From Lanius collurio (taxonomy: Eukaryota > Chordata > Aves > Passeriformes > Laniidae), in NCBI GenBank assembly GCA_020086605.1, contig JACBWW010000041.1, positions 2,284,302-2,348,301 of the forward strand: a stretch of 64,000 bases of DNA, in the 5' to 3' direction. The translations under genes and the position numbers were made by a program. Shown here piece after piece: positions 50,790 through 62,932 of the stretch; position 1 is the stretch's first letter, and each line of letters starts with the position of its first letter. A model generated the notes under the pieces. That model was not told where the DNA came from. It saw only the letters and a list, made by a program, of their open reading frames with translations, and did no database searches.

Positions 50790-51150
50790 CAAAACCAGAC
50801 CCAAGGCACTGGGCAGGGGCCAAGGCAGCCTGGGACAGCTCTCAGCCAAGCACGGGACAGACAGAGACACTCTGGGGCAGTGGCAAGCCAGGCACAGCCA
50901 CATTCCCAGGCTCTGGAAATAAAACAAACACAGCCCAAATGCTGTGGAACAAACCTGGGCCCGTTAAGTCCAGACTGAATGAAACAGAGCTCAGTGCAAA
51001 CACAGTCCAAAGGCAGTGGAAAGCAAACTTAGGCAAATAAACTCCAGGCTCTGTGAAACAGAGCACAGATAGACACACTCCAAGCACAAGTAGGAAAGCA
51101 AACAGAGACAAATATAGTCTAAACTTAATGAAGCAGATACATGAAACAGT
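50790..51150. repeat. Degenerate minisatellite, about 72-bp unit, at least 5 units
   Basis: Unit starts fall at about 50790, 50861, 50925, 50997 and 51070, giving spacings of 71, 64, 72 and 73. Each unit carries CAAACACAGYCCAAA or a variant, GGCAGTGG, GCAAAC, CTCCAGRCT and TGAAACAGAGC. Adjacent units are roughly three-quarters identical. The period is close to 24 codons, which makes repeated peptides in both-strand frames (for example 50842-51168 on the minus strand); these are shadows of the repeat. The composition shifts from GC-rich at the left to A-rich at the right. Confidence 0.8.
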
Positions 51151-52259
51151 AGCAGTCTCACTCTCCAAGCAAAATCTAAGTAACTGGCTCCAAAATCCCC
51201 GAGCTGGAGCAATTGTGGTTCTCTTACAGGCAAGCTACAGTTTTAACCTGCCCTTCTCATATCCTTCGTGCCTTCCACTCACACTCAACGTGGGAGACTT
51301 ATTCTCCATTCCTCAATGGCCCACAGGAACTGCTGTGCAGCAAAAGCTTTCCAATTCTTGCATTCCTTCAGCAAAATGGGAAGACTTTCAATGTTTCGAG
51401 GCAACATTCAAATGGAGCAAGGAGACCTTACTCAAACATATATTTATTTAGGTACAGTTTCTTGTTGCACATCTATACTGTGGCTTCAGAGGGAATGAAA
51501 CAGAGGAAATAGAGATTAGATAGCAGTCAGCATAAGTATTTTAAAAAATGAAGAGCAGAGAAAAAGGGAAGCTAAAATAATCAGAGACATTTCTATACCT
51601 GAGATAAATGTGACTAACAAGAGAAAATTTTTCTGAAGTATTTTAAGAATCTGAGAAAGCTTCCAATGGCTAATTTGTTTTGATGAAGATAACATGGTTA
51701 GTGATGGAGAGGAGGTAAACACTCAGTAAATACCAGAATAAAAAGGGATAAAGTACCTTTTTCACTTGAGGATGACAAAGTACTTCCCAGTCTGATAATA
51801 ACTGTAGAGGAGGGCAAAGAACATCAATTACTGAAAAGTACTTTAAACCTGGCAGGCCATAGATTTGGTCTCAAGCAGTCCTAAGCACCTGTCTGAAGAA
51901 AATCTCTGGCACATTTTTAATGTCTGCTGGAAGACCAGGAAGATTCCCCTGAAATACAAGAGCACTGTGTTTAAAGAGGGGCAGGCAGGATGCTACAGGC
52001 AGCACCAGGCCCGTGAGGCTGACCCCAGTGGTGGGTGAAAGAAAGATTCCCTTGCTGCAGGAGTCAACTGAGAGGGAAAGAAAGAGAGGAAAGAGGATTT
52101 GTGTCACTCAGTGTGCTCAACAGAAAATAGGTGGTGTCAGTGATTTCATTGCCAATGTAGATTGCTGTAATTCTGCAGATGTCGTGTACAGTACTGAGGT
52201 TAAAAAAGTGCCACTTGGTGACAATAAAGTACGTGGTAAAAGCAGTAAGAATGGGATGA
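51151..52259. other. Non-coding stretch, no supported gene
   Basis: A possible sixth minisatellite unit (CACTCTCCAAGC near 51159) fades out here. Three overlapping chance frames occur at 51053-51512. No recognisable element in the remainder. Confidence 0.5.
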
Positions 52260-52531
52260 GTGCCTTTTTTAAAATCCATCAGTGAGGGATCAATTGGCCT
52301 GATGGCATTTTAGAGGATTCCCCCATGACCAAGCCTTTTCAGTGTTTTCATCAATGGTTTGAAATAATTTTTCATTTATGTTAAAATAAAACCAAAGTGA
52401 ATGCAGCCACCTTGTATCACCAATAAAGGCTAACAGAATAAATGAAGGTCATTTGTACTGCAAAACTCCAGAGCAAGGGTTAATTGTGGTCCATTCAACC
52501 CATTAAAATATTACATCTCTATGATTCTACA
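52260..52531 (+). mobile_element. Possible old CR1 LINE fragment
   Basis: CAGTGTTTTCATCAATGGTT resembles the CR1 coding end (TTCATCAATGATTTGGA). About 170 bp later, GTGGTCCATTCAACCCATTA then CTCTATGATTCTAC resembles the sense 3' tail (GGTCCCTTCCAACC.., TCTATGATTCTATG). The order and orientation agree, but the body is strongly diverged or deleted, so confidence is low. Confidence 0.38.
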
Positions 52532-54519
52532 GTAGGTAGAGGTGCAAACCAGTGACCTGTAATATGGAAAGAGAATAAATGGCTGGGAAATGAGCCCCAC
52601 TCCTGTTCCTGTCTGAGCCAGCCCTCCCAGGAATCAGAGCCATGGGTGCAACACCTGGAGAGGTCTAACATCCTACCTAAAGGCTCAGGAGTCCTTGCAT
52701 GGTGGATATAAGTACTGTGCCACTAAAAACATCCATCTTTTTACATGAAACTCAATTACCAGCTTCATCTACCAGCTTATTATGCTTTCAGGAGCCTCCT
52801 TCTGTGCTCACTTTGCCAGTTTCCACTGGATTCAGAATGCTTTAGTTGCTCTAAAATAGCAGAGTAAATGCAATCTATCCTAAGGGATCTACTCTGCCTT
52901 TCACCTACTAGAGCAAAAGAAATGCAAAGCCAAAGCAACTAAAAACCATCAATGTCCCCCAAATAATGATGGTGATAATAATAATAACAACAATTTTTTT
53001 GTGCTTTCTATTATTTTCTGTGTTAGCTAGATACCAGTTTCCTTATTCCAGGAGGTGTTTGAGCAGAAACTTCAAAGCAAATTTATTTTCTACTTCAACT
53101 TTTATTACCTGCAGTCTCTTTCTGAGTGCAGTTCCCTGCCACCCCTTTGATTTTCTTCACAAGTACTCTGTTCATATTTTGCACTCAAGTTATGCAGCAA
53201 ACTGGAAAAAAAAAAGTTGTAATTATAATGCCAGTCATACATTACTTTATAATGTGATAAACCAGGTCCTCAGCTGACAGAAATTAGGACAGCTTCACTC
53301 TTGAGCTGTGTCATTTACATGCATTGAAGGATGGACCCATCAATGAAAATTAAAAGGCAGTGCTGCATGTTTTATATTAATAATCAACTTTGGTTTTCTC
53401 CTAAAATAATCATTAGCTAACACACTGTTTTGTTTCCTCTAAATGAGAAAATAGAAAAACAATAGAAAAACAAAGCTGGTAGCAGAGCTCCTAACACAAA
53501 TATAAAACCCAAGCTCTGTTGACTGAGTATCTTTACATTAACTGGTTAATCTTCCCTTTTCATCTCCCTGCATTAATACAGGATGGCTGAATGAGCTAGA
53601 TAATGGGAAATATGTTTCATAATCTCTCATAAAAACTGTGAAAATCATGTTCCTTTTTGGATAATCTGAAAACCTGGATTTTACTGAAAACAGAGGAAAA
53701 AGAATCACTGCATTCCTCCTTATGACAAAGGCATCTTAGACATTAATCTTCGAATTATGGAAATATCCATACAATGGATGCATCCATGAATTTTCTAGGG
53801 GTGTTCCTGCCTATGCAGTCAATTGTCACACACAAACAATAATCAGCTGAGGCATTTATTGCTCCCAGCCTCATATTCTCAAAAATCAACCTTGAAAGAA
53901 AATATTTCACAGCTTCTCCATGCCCACTTGTCTCACACTTTCTGTATTTGGTCTTCTCTTCATATGTATGAACTATAATGATAAATAATCCTTTTATGGA
54001 AATATTGGAGTTTTGTTACAAAGTCAGAGGAGAATGATTGGAAGAATTACCTATTAAGGGTTACAAAGAGATATCAGGGCTCAAACTTACTCAGCACAAA
54101 TGCAGAATTTCACAAAAGCAGGTAGGAGATGAGCTCTTCCATGGCCTTTGGGGGCCACTTACCAAATTTTGTGTGTCAGAAAGAGAGCGATAAACTCCAG
54201 ATTTTCTACTGAGATTATTCCATGAGGCTAAAATGTGGAGACAGAGTCTCCTGTCCAGGATTAGGACATTTCTGAGAGAAAAGTGGCCTATTATTCAGTG
54301 AATTCCCATCCAAGAGCTATTCATTCTGAGCTGTGGCAGCAGTCACCAGTGCAGGAATGCAGGAACAGGAACCTGTGTCCTCTTGAGAGCCGACAACCCA
54401 GGGCTCACTTTCATCATTAGTATGCCTTCTCTTGGCTTATCTAGTCCAGAAAATTCATCAGGCTTTTCTACAAAGCAGAATGGCTTCAACAGAAGGGATA
54501 AAAGCTGCTCCCTGCTCCA
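52532..54519. other. Non-coding stretch, no supported gene
   Basis: A short GATAATAATAATAACAACAA patch lies at about 52973-52992. A 103-codon + frame (52966-53277) starts inside it and is not supported. The rest is ordinary AT-rich sequence. Confidence 0.6.
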
Positions 54520-54590
54520 AGTATGGTTTAGTGGTTAGGGGATCCTCAGGGCACTTTGGCCATATGGGCCTGAAACCCAGCCAAGGGAGC
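54520..54590 (+). mobile_element. tRNA-derived SINE-like head (A box and weak B box)
   Basis: TGGTTTAGTGG (54524-54534) fits the RNA polymerase III A box TRGYNNAGYGG exactly. GGCCTGAAACC (54567-54577) is a degraded B box (GGTTCGANTCC) at a tRNA-like spacing of 43 bases. The order resembles the MIR/CORE-SINE head (TAGTGGTTAAGAG..). No cloverleaf can be closed, so it is not a functional tRNA gene. Confidence 0.35.
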
Positions 54591-55850
54591 AGGGAATGGG
54601 CTATTCATATTCTGGGGTTGTGAACACGGCATGAAAGGGTTTGGCAGTACTTTCTTGGCTATACTTTAAAAGAAAGGAATGATCTCCACGATAGTTTCCA
54701 AGAAAATGACATAAGTACCTTATTCCAGGAAAGGTTTCAGGGAAATACCTCGCTGCAGCTCCCAGTCAAGCATTTAAAGGCAGGAGAAGGAGCTGCAGGG
54801 TTGAAATCATTTCCTACTGAACAGAAAGGAGTCTCTCTGCCCAGGGATCTCACCACCATGAGACCCAGGCTGAGGCAGTTCCCTTTCCTCACACGTTTTA
54901 CAAGGAGCAGGGATGCCTTCCTAGTTCAAGGTTCTGGATTACACACTCAAAATCAGATGCACAAAAGCTGCCTAAAAGCAGACCCCAATAAACCAGCAAT
55001 CTCCAGAATGTGAAGGAGCTGGCTCTGAGGAGGAAGACACCCACATACAAAGGGACCAAACAAGGGACTGACTTCAGGAAATGCAGCAGCAGAAGTGCCA
55101 CTGAGGGCACAATTTGAGATGGGCAAAGGGTGCTGGATTTTGGAGAGCTCAGAAATGCAATGAATGTACACACAGGCAGAAGTGTCAGAGCAAGCCTACC
55201 CTCCTTTCCCATGGGGCATATTAGCACCATCTGGGAGATGATTGATATTTATTTGTCTAGCTTGTGCACCCTCACAGGCACTGCATTTTGGATGGAGTGT
55301 CTCAAGTTAAATGGCAAAAGGAACAATAAGACAACCTGCTGACAACTCCAGCTCAGACTAAAAGAATCAGCTGGGAATGTGACAGCTTAGAAGTAACTCA
55401 AAACAGTTATTCCCCCCATACATTTTCACTTCAGTGATAAAATGGTGTGTTTCTCTATTTATAAACTACTTAACTTGGTAGGGATGTGGGGCACTTTCAT
55501 CCTGAAGACTCAGAGTACATCAAGAAAACAGAAAGGCACCATACATTACCTGGAAAATGGAAGGGTCAGACTGAGCCCTTGCTTTGACCTTCATATTTTT
55601 TGTCCCACTTAAACCAAATGAGTTTGTCCCACAAAATTTTGCAGCAGCTGTGAGGTTCTGCAGTTAGTTTATATAAACTTTGCTGAGTTTATGCTTGGAG
55701 AGTGCTGAGTGGTTAGGGGGATACTGCACACTAAACCCTTGCCTCTTTAGGGAAAAAATGTATTAAGCTGTCATTTTTGTGTGCATAAATAGGAAATGTT
55801 GAATCAACTACTGACTTTCTAGACATCTCATTTGTTTTTCAGCTATCCTT

Positions 55851-55940
55851 TCATTTTTCCTGGTTTTTCTTTTTGTTTTGTTTTGGGGTTTTTTTGGATT
55901 GTTTTGGTTTTTGGGTTTGATTTTTTTTTTGTTTTGAGGT
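55851..55940 (+). repeat. TTTTG-rich low-complexity tract
   Basis: T and G only for most of 90 bp, with TTTTG, TTTTGG and GGGGTTTTTTT units. Minus-strand frames across it are Lys/Pro/Asn-rich artefacts. Confidence 0.85.
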
Positions 55941-56890
55941 TCAAGAATTTGCTTGGGAACATTGGACATTTGCAGGAACCCACTGAAATGCCATTCTTCC
56001 CATTTACTTGGGAGCACTGTGGGTGGAAGGTACAGATGGCACCCACATGTAAAGAAACTGAGAGACACAAAGTTTTGTGGGAGCCTCCTCCTCTGCTTGC
56101 CAAAAGCACATAAAATGTTACTCATCAGAACTTGAACCAGAGTTATTATATAAAATGATGTCTCTTGCCTATTAACTTCTGCTTCCAAAAGTCACAAAGC
56201 AAGAAAAGATAATATCATGTTTTCTAATGCCTTGGTGATGTTTATTTCCACAGCTGCCTTTAGACCTGTCTCACTCCTCACATCCAGATGCTGACCAGGA
56301 GAGACATGTTGGAAAGTACCTGGACTTCTCCAAGAAATCCCAGTCCATCTCCATTAGTAAACACCACTTTTAGACAACAAATTACACTGCAGCAGCTCCA
56401 GCATCCTACAGAGATGGTGGGGTGGGTTCTCTGCTGCCAACCACACTGAGGAGTCTTTTAAAGCACCACAAACGTCTGCTGAAACCCCACAACCAAAATC
56501 AGACACAGAGCTCTGTGGGGTGGTGCAAATGACTAAGCAGGGCACGAGGCACTGCAGAGCTGTATTGGTGGGCAAAATATTCCATTTTATGCTGGTGTAA
56601 CTCCAGCTTTTTTTTAGCTGAGTTGCACTTGAGTAAAGCCAGGTTTAAAACAGTGGTGAGATGGAGCTGATACTTCCCCTGTGCTTTGTATCCATGATTA
56701 CCACCTAAAAGATCTGCTTCAAGTAAAAAAGATGTTTTGATTACAAATGTCAGCACAGGAAACCACCAGTTTTTTTTTCATATGAGTGGCAAATATTTCA
56801 TTCTTGGAGGTTGCTGCCATGCACCTATCCAAAGGAATATATAACATTTAAATATCGGCAGTGACTCACGGACCACTAACAACTACAGAA

Positions 56891-57072
56891 TCCCAGATGA
56901 TGAAAAGTTGGAAACATGTATTTTTACAGATCCTTTTTGTGGTTGGTATCTTTAATAATGCCAAATGATTTACCAGTGTCTCTTAAGAGTAAAACACTAA
57001 AGACTCCCATCTGTTAGAGGGTTGATCCAACTTGTTCTCAACTTTTTTGAGTCAGTTTATTATCATCTGGGA
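56891..57072. repeat. Imperfect inverted-repeat pair, about 180 bp span
   Basis: TCCCAGATGATGAAAAGTTG (56891-56910) is matched in reverse complement by CAACTTTT (57039-57046) and ATCATCTGGGA (57062-57072), the right arm being broken by a 15-base insert. It could be the ends of a worn MITE-like element or chance; no target-site duplication is evident. Confidence 0.35.
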
Positions 57073-57830
57073 CTAGTTCTCTGTCTAGTTGTTCTTATTT
57101 TCCCTTTTTTTTTTTTTCTTGTTTTGGGAAGGTAGCACAAAAAAAACCTCATCATAACTGGAATGGGGGCTAAGAGCTTGTTGATTTTTTTTTAAATGTA
57201 GGAATAGATCTTTCAAGAATAGTTAGGTCCTGAGCAAAGCAAAGGCTACAGACACTTTCTTCTTTTTCTAGATTGAATTTTCTTTTTCCTAAAATGTTAA
57301 CAGCTTGGAAAAACTGGGAAAAGAGGAAACCTGTACGTAGAAGATTTAAACTACATCAGAACCTAGCCTTTGTTGCCCAATCATTCACCTTCCACTTTTG
57401 TTTTCACAAGGCCAAACAATTTTGGTTTTCCAAAGGTACAAAAAAGCAACTTTGCCAAATTCCAGCAGGTAGCTCTTTTAGCCTTGGAAAACTGGAAGCC
57501 TGGGGAGTTTCCACTTTCTCCACCCACACCAGCGTATCCCAGGTAGTATTTTGGCCTGGACATGCTTCCCACCACCATCAGCAGGTTATTTTTTCCTGAG
57601 ACAAACTGCCCCAGCAGTTTAACCCAATGTCACCAATGTCTGTAAAGCTGGGGATTAATTTCACAGGAGCAGATCAAGGACAGAATGTAGGTAAAGGAGA
57701 ATGAGGAGATGAAAGAGGGAGGTAGGGAAGGAAAATGGGAGGAGGTGGAAGAATTTTATATGGTTGATACAGGACTCCCAGCAATGAGAAGAAATGGGAG
57801 ATGAGTCTGGCTAACAGAATTTTTTGCACC

Positions 57831-57864
57831 AAAAAAAAAAAAAAAAAAAAAAATTAAAAAAAAA
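57831..57864 (+). repeat. Poly-A tract (23 A, TT, 9 A)
   Basis: A run of 23 A, TT, then 9 A. The 130 bases upstream are purine-rich (GGAGG, GGGAAGG) but hold no recognisable retrogene. Confidence 0.9.
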
Positions 57865-59317
57865 TTGACAGAATAAGTTTATTGAATTCTTCAAAAATTA
57901 TTTAGAACAGCACATGTGAGGAATATCTGAATGACCACATAAAGGTTTCTTTGAAAACTTCAACCCATTCTTTCCTCTACTCCTATCTCTGAATTTTCCC
58001 CAGCCGCATCCTTTCTTCACATTTGCCATTTCCAAGTTATAACAGGTTCAAACTAATGTCCTGTCCTGTTAGACTGCCAAACACCCAACTGCAGCAAGCA
58101 AAGAGTTCTCCACCTGAGGCTGAAAAGTGAGGCAGGTACACGGATGTGTCAGCCACAGCTCTGGTGTGCAGCCAGCCAGCTGTTTCAACTGACAGAGCAC
58201 CAAGCCATCATCTCCCCAACCACAAACATCCTACATCTTATTCAGAGTGAAATAAGAGACCTGTTTCCTTTTGACAGTTTGGGCAACAGGTGGGGAAAAT
58301 TATAGTGTCACTGTAAGTGTTTTCTTCTAGGCTGCTCTACAGTGTCTGTGCTCGTGCAGCTTTTGTGAACATTACCAACATGTAATTTCTTTTATGAACC
58401 GTGAAGAACACAAGCTTTAGGTGCAAAAACAGAAGCCTTGACTCTCACTGTGTGGAGTAGTTGCATGTGCTATTTTAGTACTGATTCCAGGTTTTACCCA
58501 CTTTCCATTTTCCTGCTCCTGAGGCACTTTGGAGATGAAAAACTGAAAGCCTCTGCAGAGTCTGTGCAATGGAGAATGCCATGGCCTGGCTTTAATGCAG
58601 GTAGGCAGCTAACTGCACCCTGTTGATGGAAGAATCTCCATGTTCAAGTGGCATGAATATCTGTCTTGTTCCAAAGTTTACTCTTAGTGTAAATAAAAAA
58701 AAAAGTAATGTATTTATCTCAAAAATTTGCAGCTTGAAGAAAACACCAGAAACTACAAATCTTCCTTGATATGGGCCATGCAATACAGGGTGAGAATCTA
58801 GCCAACAAAATTATTTGCTTGATCAAGTATTTGCTCATTATTAAAATGATGCTGTCTCACTGCTACTACTCCAGTTCCTTCTGTTCTCCTCAAAACCCCA
58901 CAATGTATTTCCACAGGAGATGCACTTCCACTGTGCACTACCCAGAGTAAAACACCACTGCTGCACTCAAAGCAACCCTTCTTTTCAAGCTTTGAATCCT
59001 TCTTCCCACAGCACGGATTTTGCTCATCTTCCTGATGCTCAGCCTGTGCCCTTTTCCCCTGGCTGCTCCAAGTCTCACTCCTCACCCTTAACTGCTTGGT
59101 GCTGAAGAGCCCCCTCAGTGCCTTGCACAAGGTGTCTTTGGTGGGCTGCCAGGTCAGCTCTTTACCCTGCAGAGACCTTGGGCTCGGGGCCGTATCTCCA
59201 TTTATATTTGTGAATAATCCAACACATGTACAGCACTGCGGGTCTGATCCCCTATATCATAACATCACTGATGTGGGACCAGATGCTATATGAACAAATG
59301 GGAATCTGTTGCATTCA

Positions 59318-59445
59318 TGTAGTGCCTTTTTTTTTGTTTTTTTTTTTTTTTCCAAGGAACTCAAAGCACTTTACAATCTTTAAGCCTCACCACATGCCTG
59401 TGGGGTACAGCAGGGTAAGTAGGCCTGTAGCATTCTTTACAGAGC
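59318..59445 (-). mobile_element. MIR-type SINE remnant (antisense) with T-tract
   Basis: ATGTAGTGCC, then CCAAGGAACTCAAAGCACTT, TACAATCTTTAAGCCTCACC and ACATGCCTGTGGGGTACAGC parallel the antisense MIR 3' part (AGCGCCTTTTA, CCAAGGATCTCAAAGCGCTT, TACAA..AAGCCTCACAAC, CCCCTGTGAGGTAGG). A run of mostly T (59327-59351) separates the first two blocks and looks like an expansion of the native TTTT. Confidence 0.75.
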
Positions 59446-59739
59446 CAAGTACATTTATTCAAATGTAGCTGAATAATAATAATGCAACCATGACCTCCCA
59501 TGACACTTACGTTCCTCGGGAACAATGAAACTGTCAGCCACAAGGGTGAGACTCAGGAGTCTGGGTGACAAAACTTTTTCGGCAGCTGGCCCACGACTGC
59601 AGGCCTCACTTCCGTAATAGATTAGGATGACCACGAGCTCCACCGCCTCCCCTGCCAAATGCAAAACTTTGCTTCTTCACAGTCGTTTTCCCACCCCATC
59701 AACAAATCCCAAAACAACCTTGGTGGAAAACAAGAACTC

Positions 59740-59990
59740 CTCTATGGGGTTTTGTGAGCCATGCTACAGATTCCAATAGACAATTGCTGCTCCTCTAAGA
59801 GGTCTGCGTGTTTCGGGAATGACCTCGTTTCAATAATTTAATTCTTTGATAGATTCTGGAGATCACTGATTGATTTAAATGAAGCACGATTATATCCTTA
59901 AATTTGCTTTTGCAGAATTGCTTTTGTGGGAGTGAAGTGGTGATAAAGAAAGAAATTAACCTTAATTTCATCAAAATAGGGTTTTCTACA
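59740..59990. promoter_or_regulatory. Candidate conserved non-coding block
   Basis: GTCTGCGTGTTTCGGGAATG, CCTCGTTTCAATAATTTAAT, TGATTGATTTAAATGAAGC and ACGATTATATCC lie in unique sequence with four CpGs retained. It has the look of a vertebrate developmental enhancer; this is inferred and untested. Confidence 0.25.
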
Positions 59991-62216
59991 CTGTTATGAA
60001 CCTGTGCATGCTGAAAAGTATTTTAGTTTTTTTTGATACGATAATTCGTTTCCAATCCAGTAATAAAAGTAGAAGGGACATTTAACAAAGGCCATTCTCT
60101 TCAGGAGGATGAAAACAAATGAAAACCAATCTGCAGGAAATATTTGGAAGACCCGGGAGTCCTCCTCTGGGAGTAGTATGAACTTTGGAAATCTGGGAGT
60201 CAGAGGCACAATTATCAATGGGAAAAAAGAACAAAAATCTATGCACTATTGATTACCCTTGGCACTTCAGACAACAGTGTCACCTCATGCATTGGAATGG
60301 CATGCCACCACGTGACAAACTTCAAACTGGCCATTCCTCAGAGATGGCTGCTAAAATAAAACTTGCATTTCGTGTACCAATGCCTGTGTAGTGTGCACCA
60401 CTTTGCTTTCAGGCTGGTTTACCATCTTCCAGAAACAACCCAGAGTGTTAAACTGAGCAGAAAGCGTTACTTTGAGCCACACAAACCTCTTTGTCACCCA
60501 CTCTGGTTTTGCTAAGATGCCATTTTCCCACCTTGTTTCTCAGCCTCCTTCCTCTTCAGCGGGCGCTCCTCCATCCCCTTATGTTCCCTCTGTGCACAGA
60601 GTAAGGCTGGAGTTGCCACAGTCTCCTTCATGTCTAATCCTTTAACACTGGGAGAGCATTGTATTGCAGCCCTAATGCAAGGATGAATTCTGGAATGTGG
60701 AGCCTGGAGAGAGGCTTATAGAATAAGAAAGAAAGAAAAAGGGAAGAGGAAAAAGGAATTGAGAAGAGAAAGAAGTCAAAACCACACATGGGACAGAAGG
60801 AAAAAAAGGGGATTAGGTGACAATATCCGACTGCACTGAAGGGTCAGGAGAATTAAGCTTCAGAGCAGCTTGCTCAATGTGTGCTGGGATAAAAAGACTC
60901 TGATATGAATGGAGGTGGTTCAAGTGCAGGCACATTGTGGAATGCAATAGGAGTCTGCTAGGGAACATTTAAGAGAGTTGTGCACCACTTTCATGTAGCA
61001 AATAATATATATTGTTTGCTGAGCAAAGATCTGAGCCTCCCTGTCACTTTTACAAGGTTGTTACACAGAAAGAGAAATATAAGAATGGAATGAAATGGAA
61101 TAGTATTACACTAAATAAAATTATAAATCAAATAATCTGAGCATGTGCTCCTAAGATTTATTATTGCATGTGATATTTATATTGAATATAAACTTAAAGC
61201 AATAGATCCCAGTCCAAAGAAAATCAGGGCATTTGACATCAATGGAGTTAGATCTGCTTTTAACAAATACTTCAGAGCCTGATGTTGAATACCTAGTTGT
61301 ACTGCATGTGCAACTGAGTGCATAATCTTTTCATCAGGCCAGCTTTGTGATCTTACTAAGAAATGTAGGTGCTGTAACTTGAAGGACACTGACTCATTAT
61401 GATTTTCATATATGCTGGGAGTATTTCTACACAGCTCAACAGTTTAACTGAAAAAAATTACAGACACTTTAAATTCCCATGCAGTTCATTTTCAATTTCC
61501 TATTCACTTCTTGCAGACAAAAAAAAACTTGCAGACAGCCTCAAAGTGACAGTAGGGTTACTTTATGAAAACCAGCTCTCTCCATCTTCTTACAACACAG
61601 GCACTGGGATTTAACATAGCTAGAATCTGAGAAAATGCCCTCTGTCCTTCTGACACGCTTTTTTGCCCCAACATGGCTTCCTAATGTAAGATGAAATAAC
61701 AGTCTCATCTCAATCTGGCATGACTACTTGTCTGTGAAGCAGAGAGAAAACTGAGAAACATGAGAGATGGAAGAAACAAGTCATGAATAATAAAAGAAAG
61801 TGATTTTTAACCATGTAAAGAGAATTCATTCAAGTCAACCATCTGGCACAGGGCACATCCTGCAGAGAGAGCAGCCATGGAAAAATTACAAAGTCGGTTC
61901 AGTTAATATTTCCCAAGAAGACACCACAGGAGACAAAGCTAGAGTGCCACATCCAAGTGACTGGTACAAAAACTATTTTGATATTGGTTATGAAACACAC
62001 CAATCCCTAGTATCTGGTTCAGGCAGACTCAAAGAACTCAAGTACTTGTGAAAAAAACTCAAAATGCCATTTGTTCACTTTTAATACGATAGCCTTTCCT
62101 GTGCTGCAGAGAGCTTGGGTAGAGCTGAAGATGGCTGGGTATGTGACTTACATGCACTTTGCTTTGTTTTTAAAACAGAACAGAAAACATAACTCATTGC
62201 AAGAAAACCACCAACC

Positions 62217-62255
62217 CAACAAAACAAAACAGAACAAAACAAAACAAAAGAAAAC
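62217..62255 (+). repeat. AAAAC pentanucleotide-like repeat
   Basis: About seven AAAAC-type units with single-base interruptions (AGAAC, AAAAG). A degraded simple repeat. Confidence 0.85.
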
Positions 62256-62932
62256 CCAACCCCGAAACACTCCACTCCTACACAAAAACTTGCTTGGATT
62301 GGAGTGAGTAGGACACGTTTCCTTCCTCCTCCCCAGTGGTAACACCTATGACCTGACCCAGGACTTGACCTGGAAGCTGAGAAAAGAAGAAAAAAGACAG
62401 GGCTTTCAGGGTTCACGACAGCATCTTAAGAAAGATGTATGCCTGTGCGTGGGCATTATGGAAGTACAGTGTCACTTATTCTCTGGGGACACACATGTGA
62501 ATGCACTGTTGATGTATATTTTCAACTAATACTTTCCTCTGACAGAGGACAGAAGAATTGTTTCCAGTGAATTCAACAGCACTATTTTTATTGACTTCAC
62601 TGAACTGGAACTTTACTCCAAGGTTCTAAATATATCACAAGAGTTCACAGCCATATCAGCAATTCCTCCCCCATCATCCATATCCTTAAAAATACATATA
62701 TGTCCTTTATTTCCTGCATCCTCTGAGTTATCTGGGTTTGTTGTTTGTCCCCTTTTAGTCCAAGCCAGCTGAGAGCCAGGCCTCAGAGCCTCCAAAATCA
62801 AAACAACAGCAACACATTCAGCAGTCTGCTGTCTGCAGGGTATGTCTGACTAAGCTGGGAGTGATGTAGGAGCTGAAGAATCCACTGCCTCATGCAAGCA
62901 GGCACTATGGCTGGGCAGACTCCCTGTGCTGC

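Larger units (their letters stand above)
54591..59317. other. Non-coding stretch, no supported gene
   Basis: TTTTG-rich low complexity at 55851-55940, an inverted-repeat pair at 56891-57072 and poly-A at 57831 are listed separately. TGCTGGTGTAACTCCAGC near 56590 recalls an old amniote repeat with TTTACACTGGTGTAA. A 108-codon + frame at 57273-57599 has no supporting features. Confidence 0.55.

Noticed and set aside
50842..51168. Repeated hydrophobic peptide on the minus strand
   Set aside because: The periodicity comes from the ~72-bp DNA repeat, whose 64- and 73-base units break the frame; similar peptides arise in other frames.
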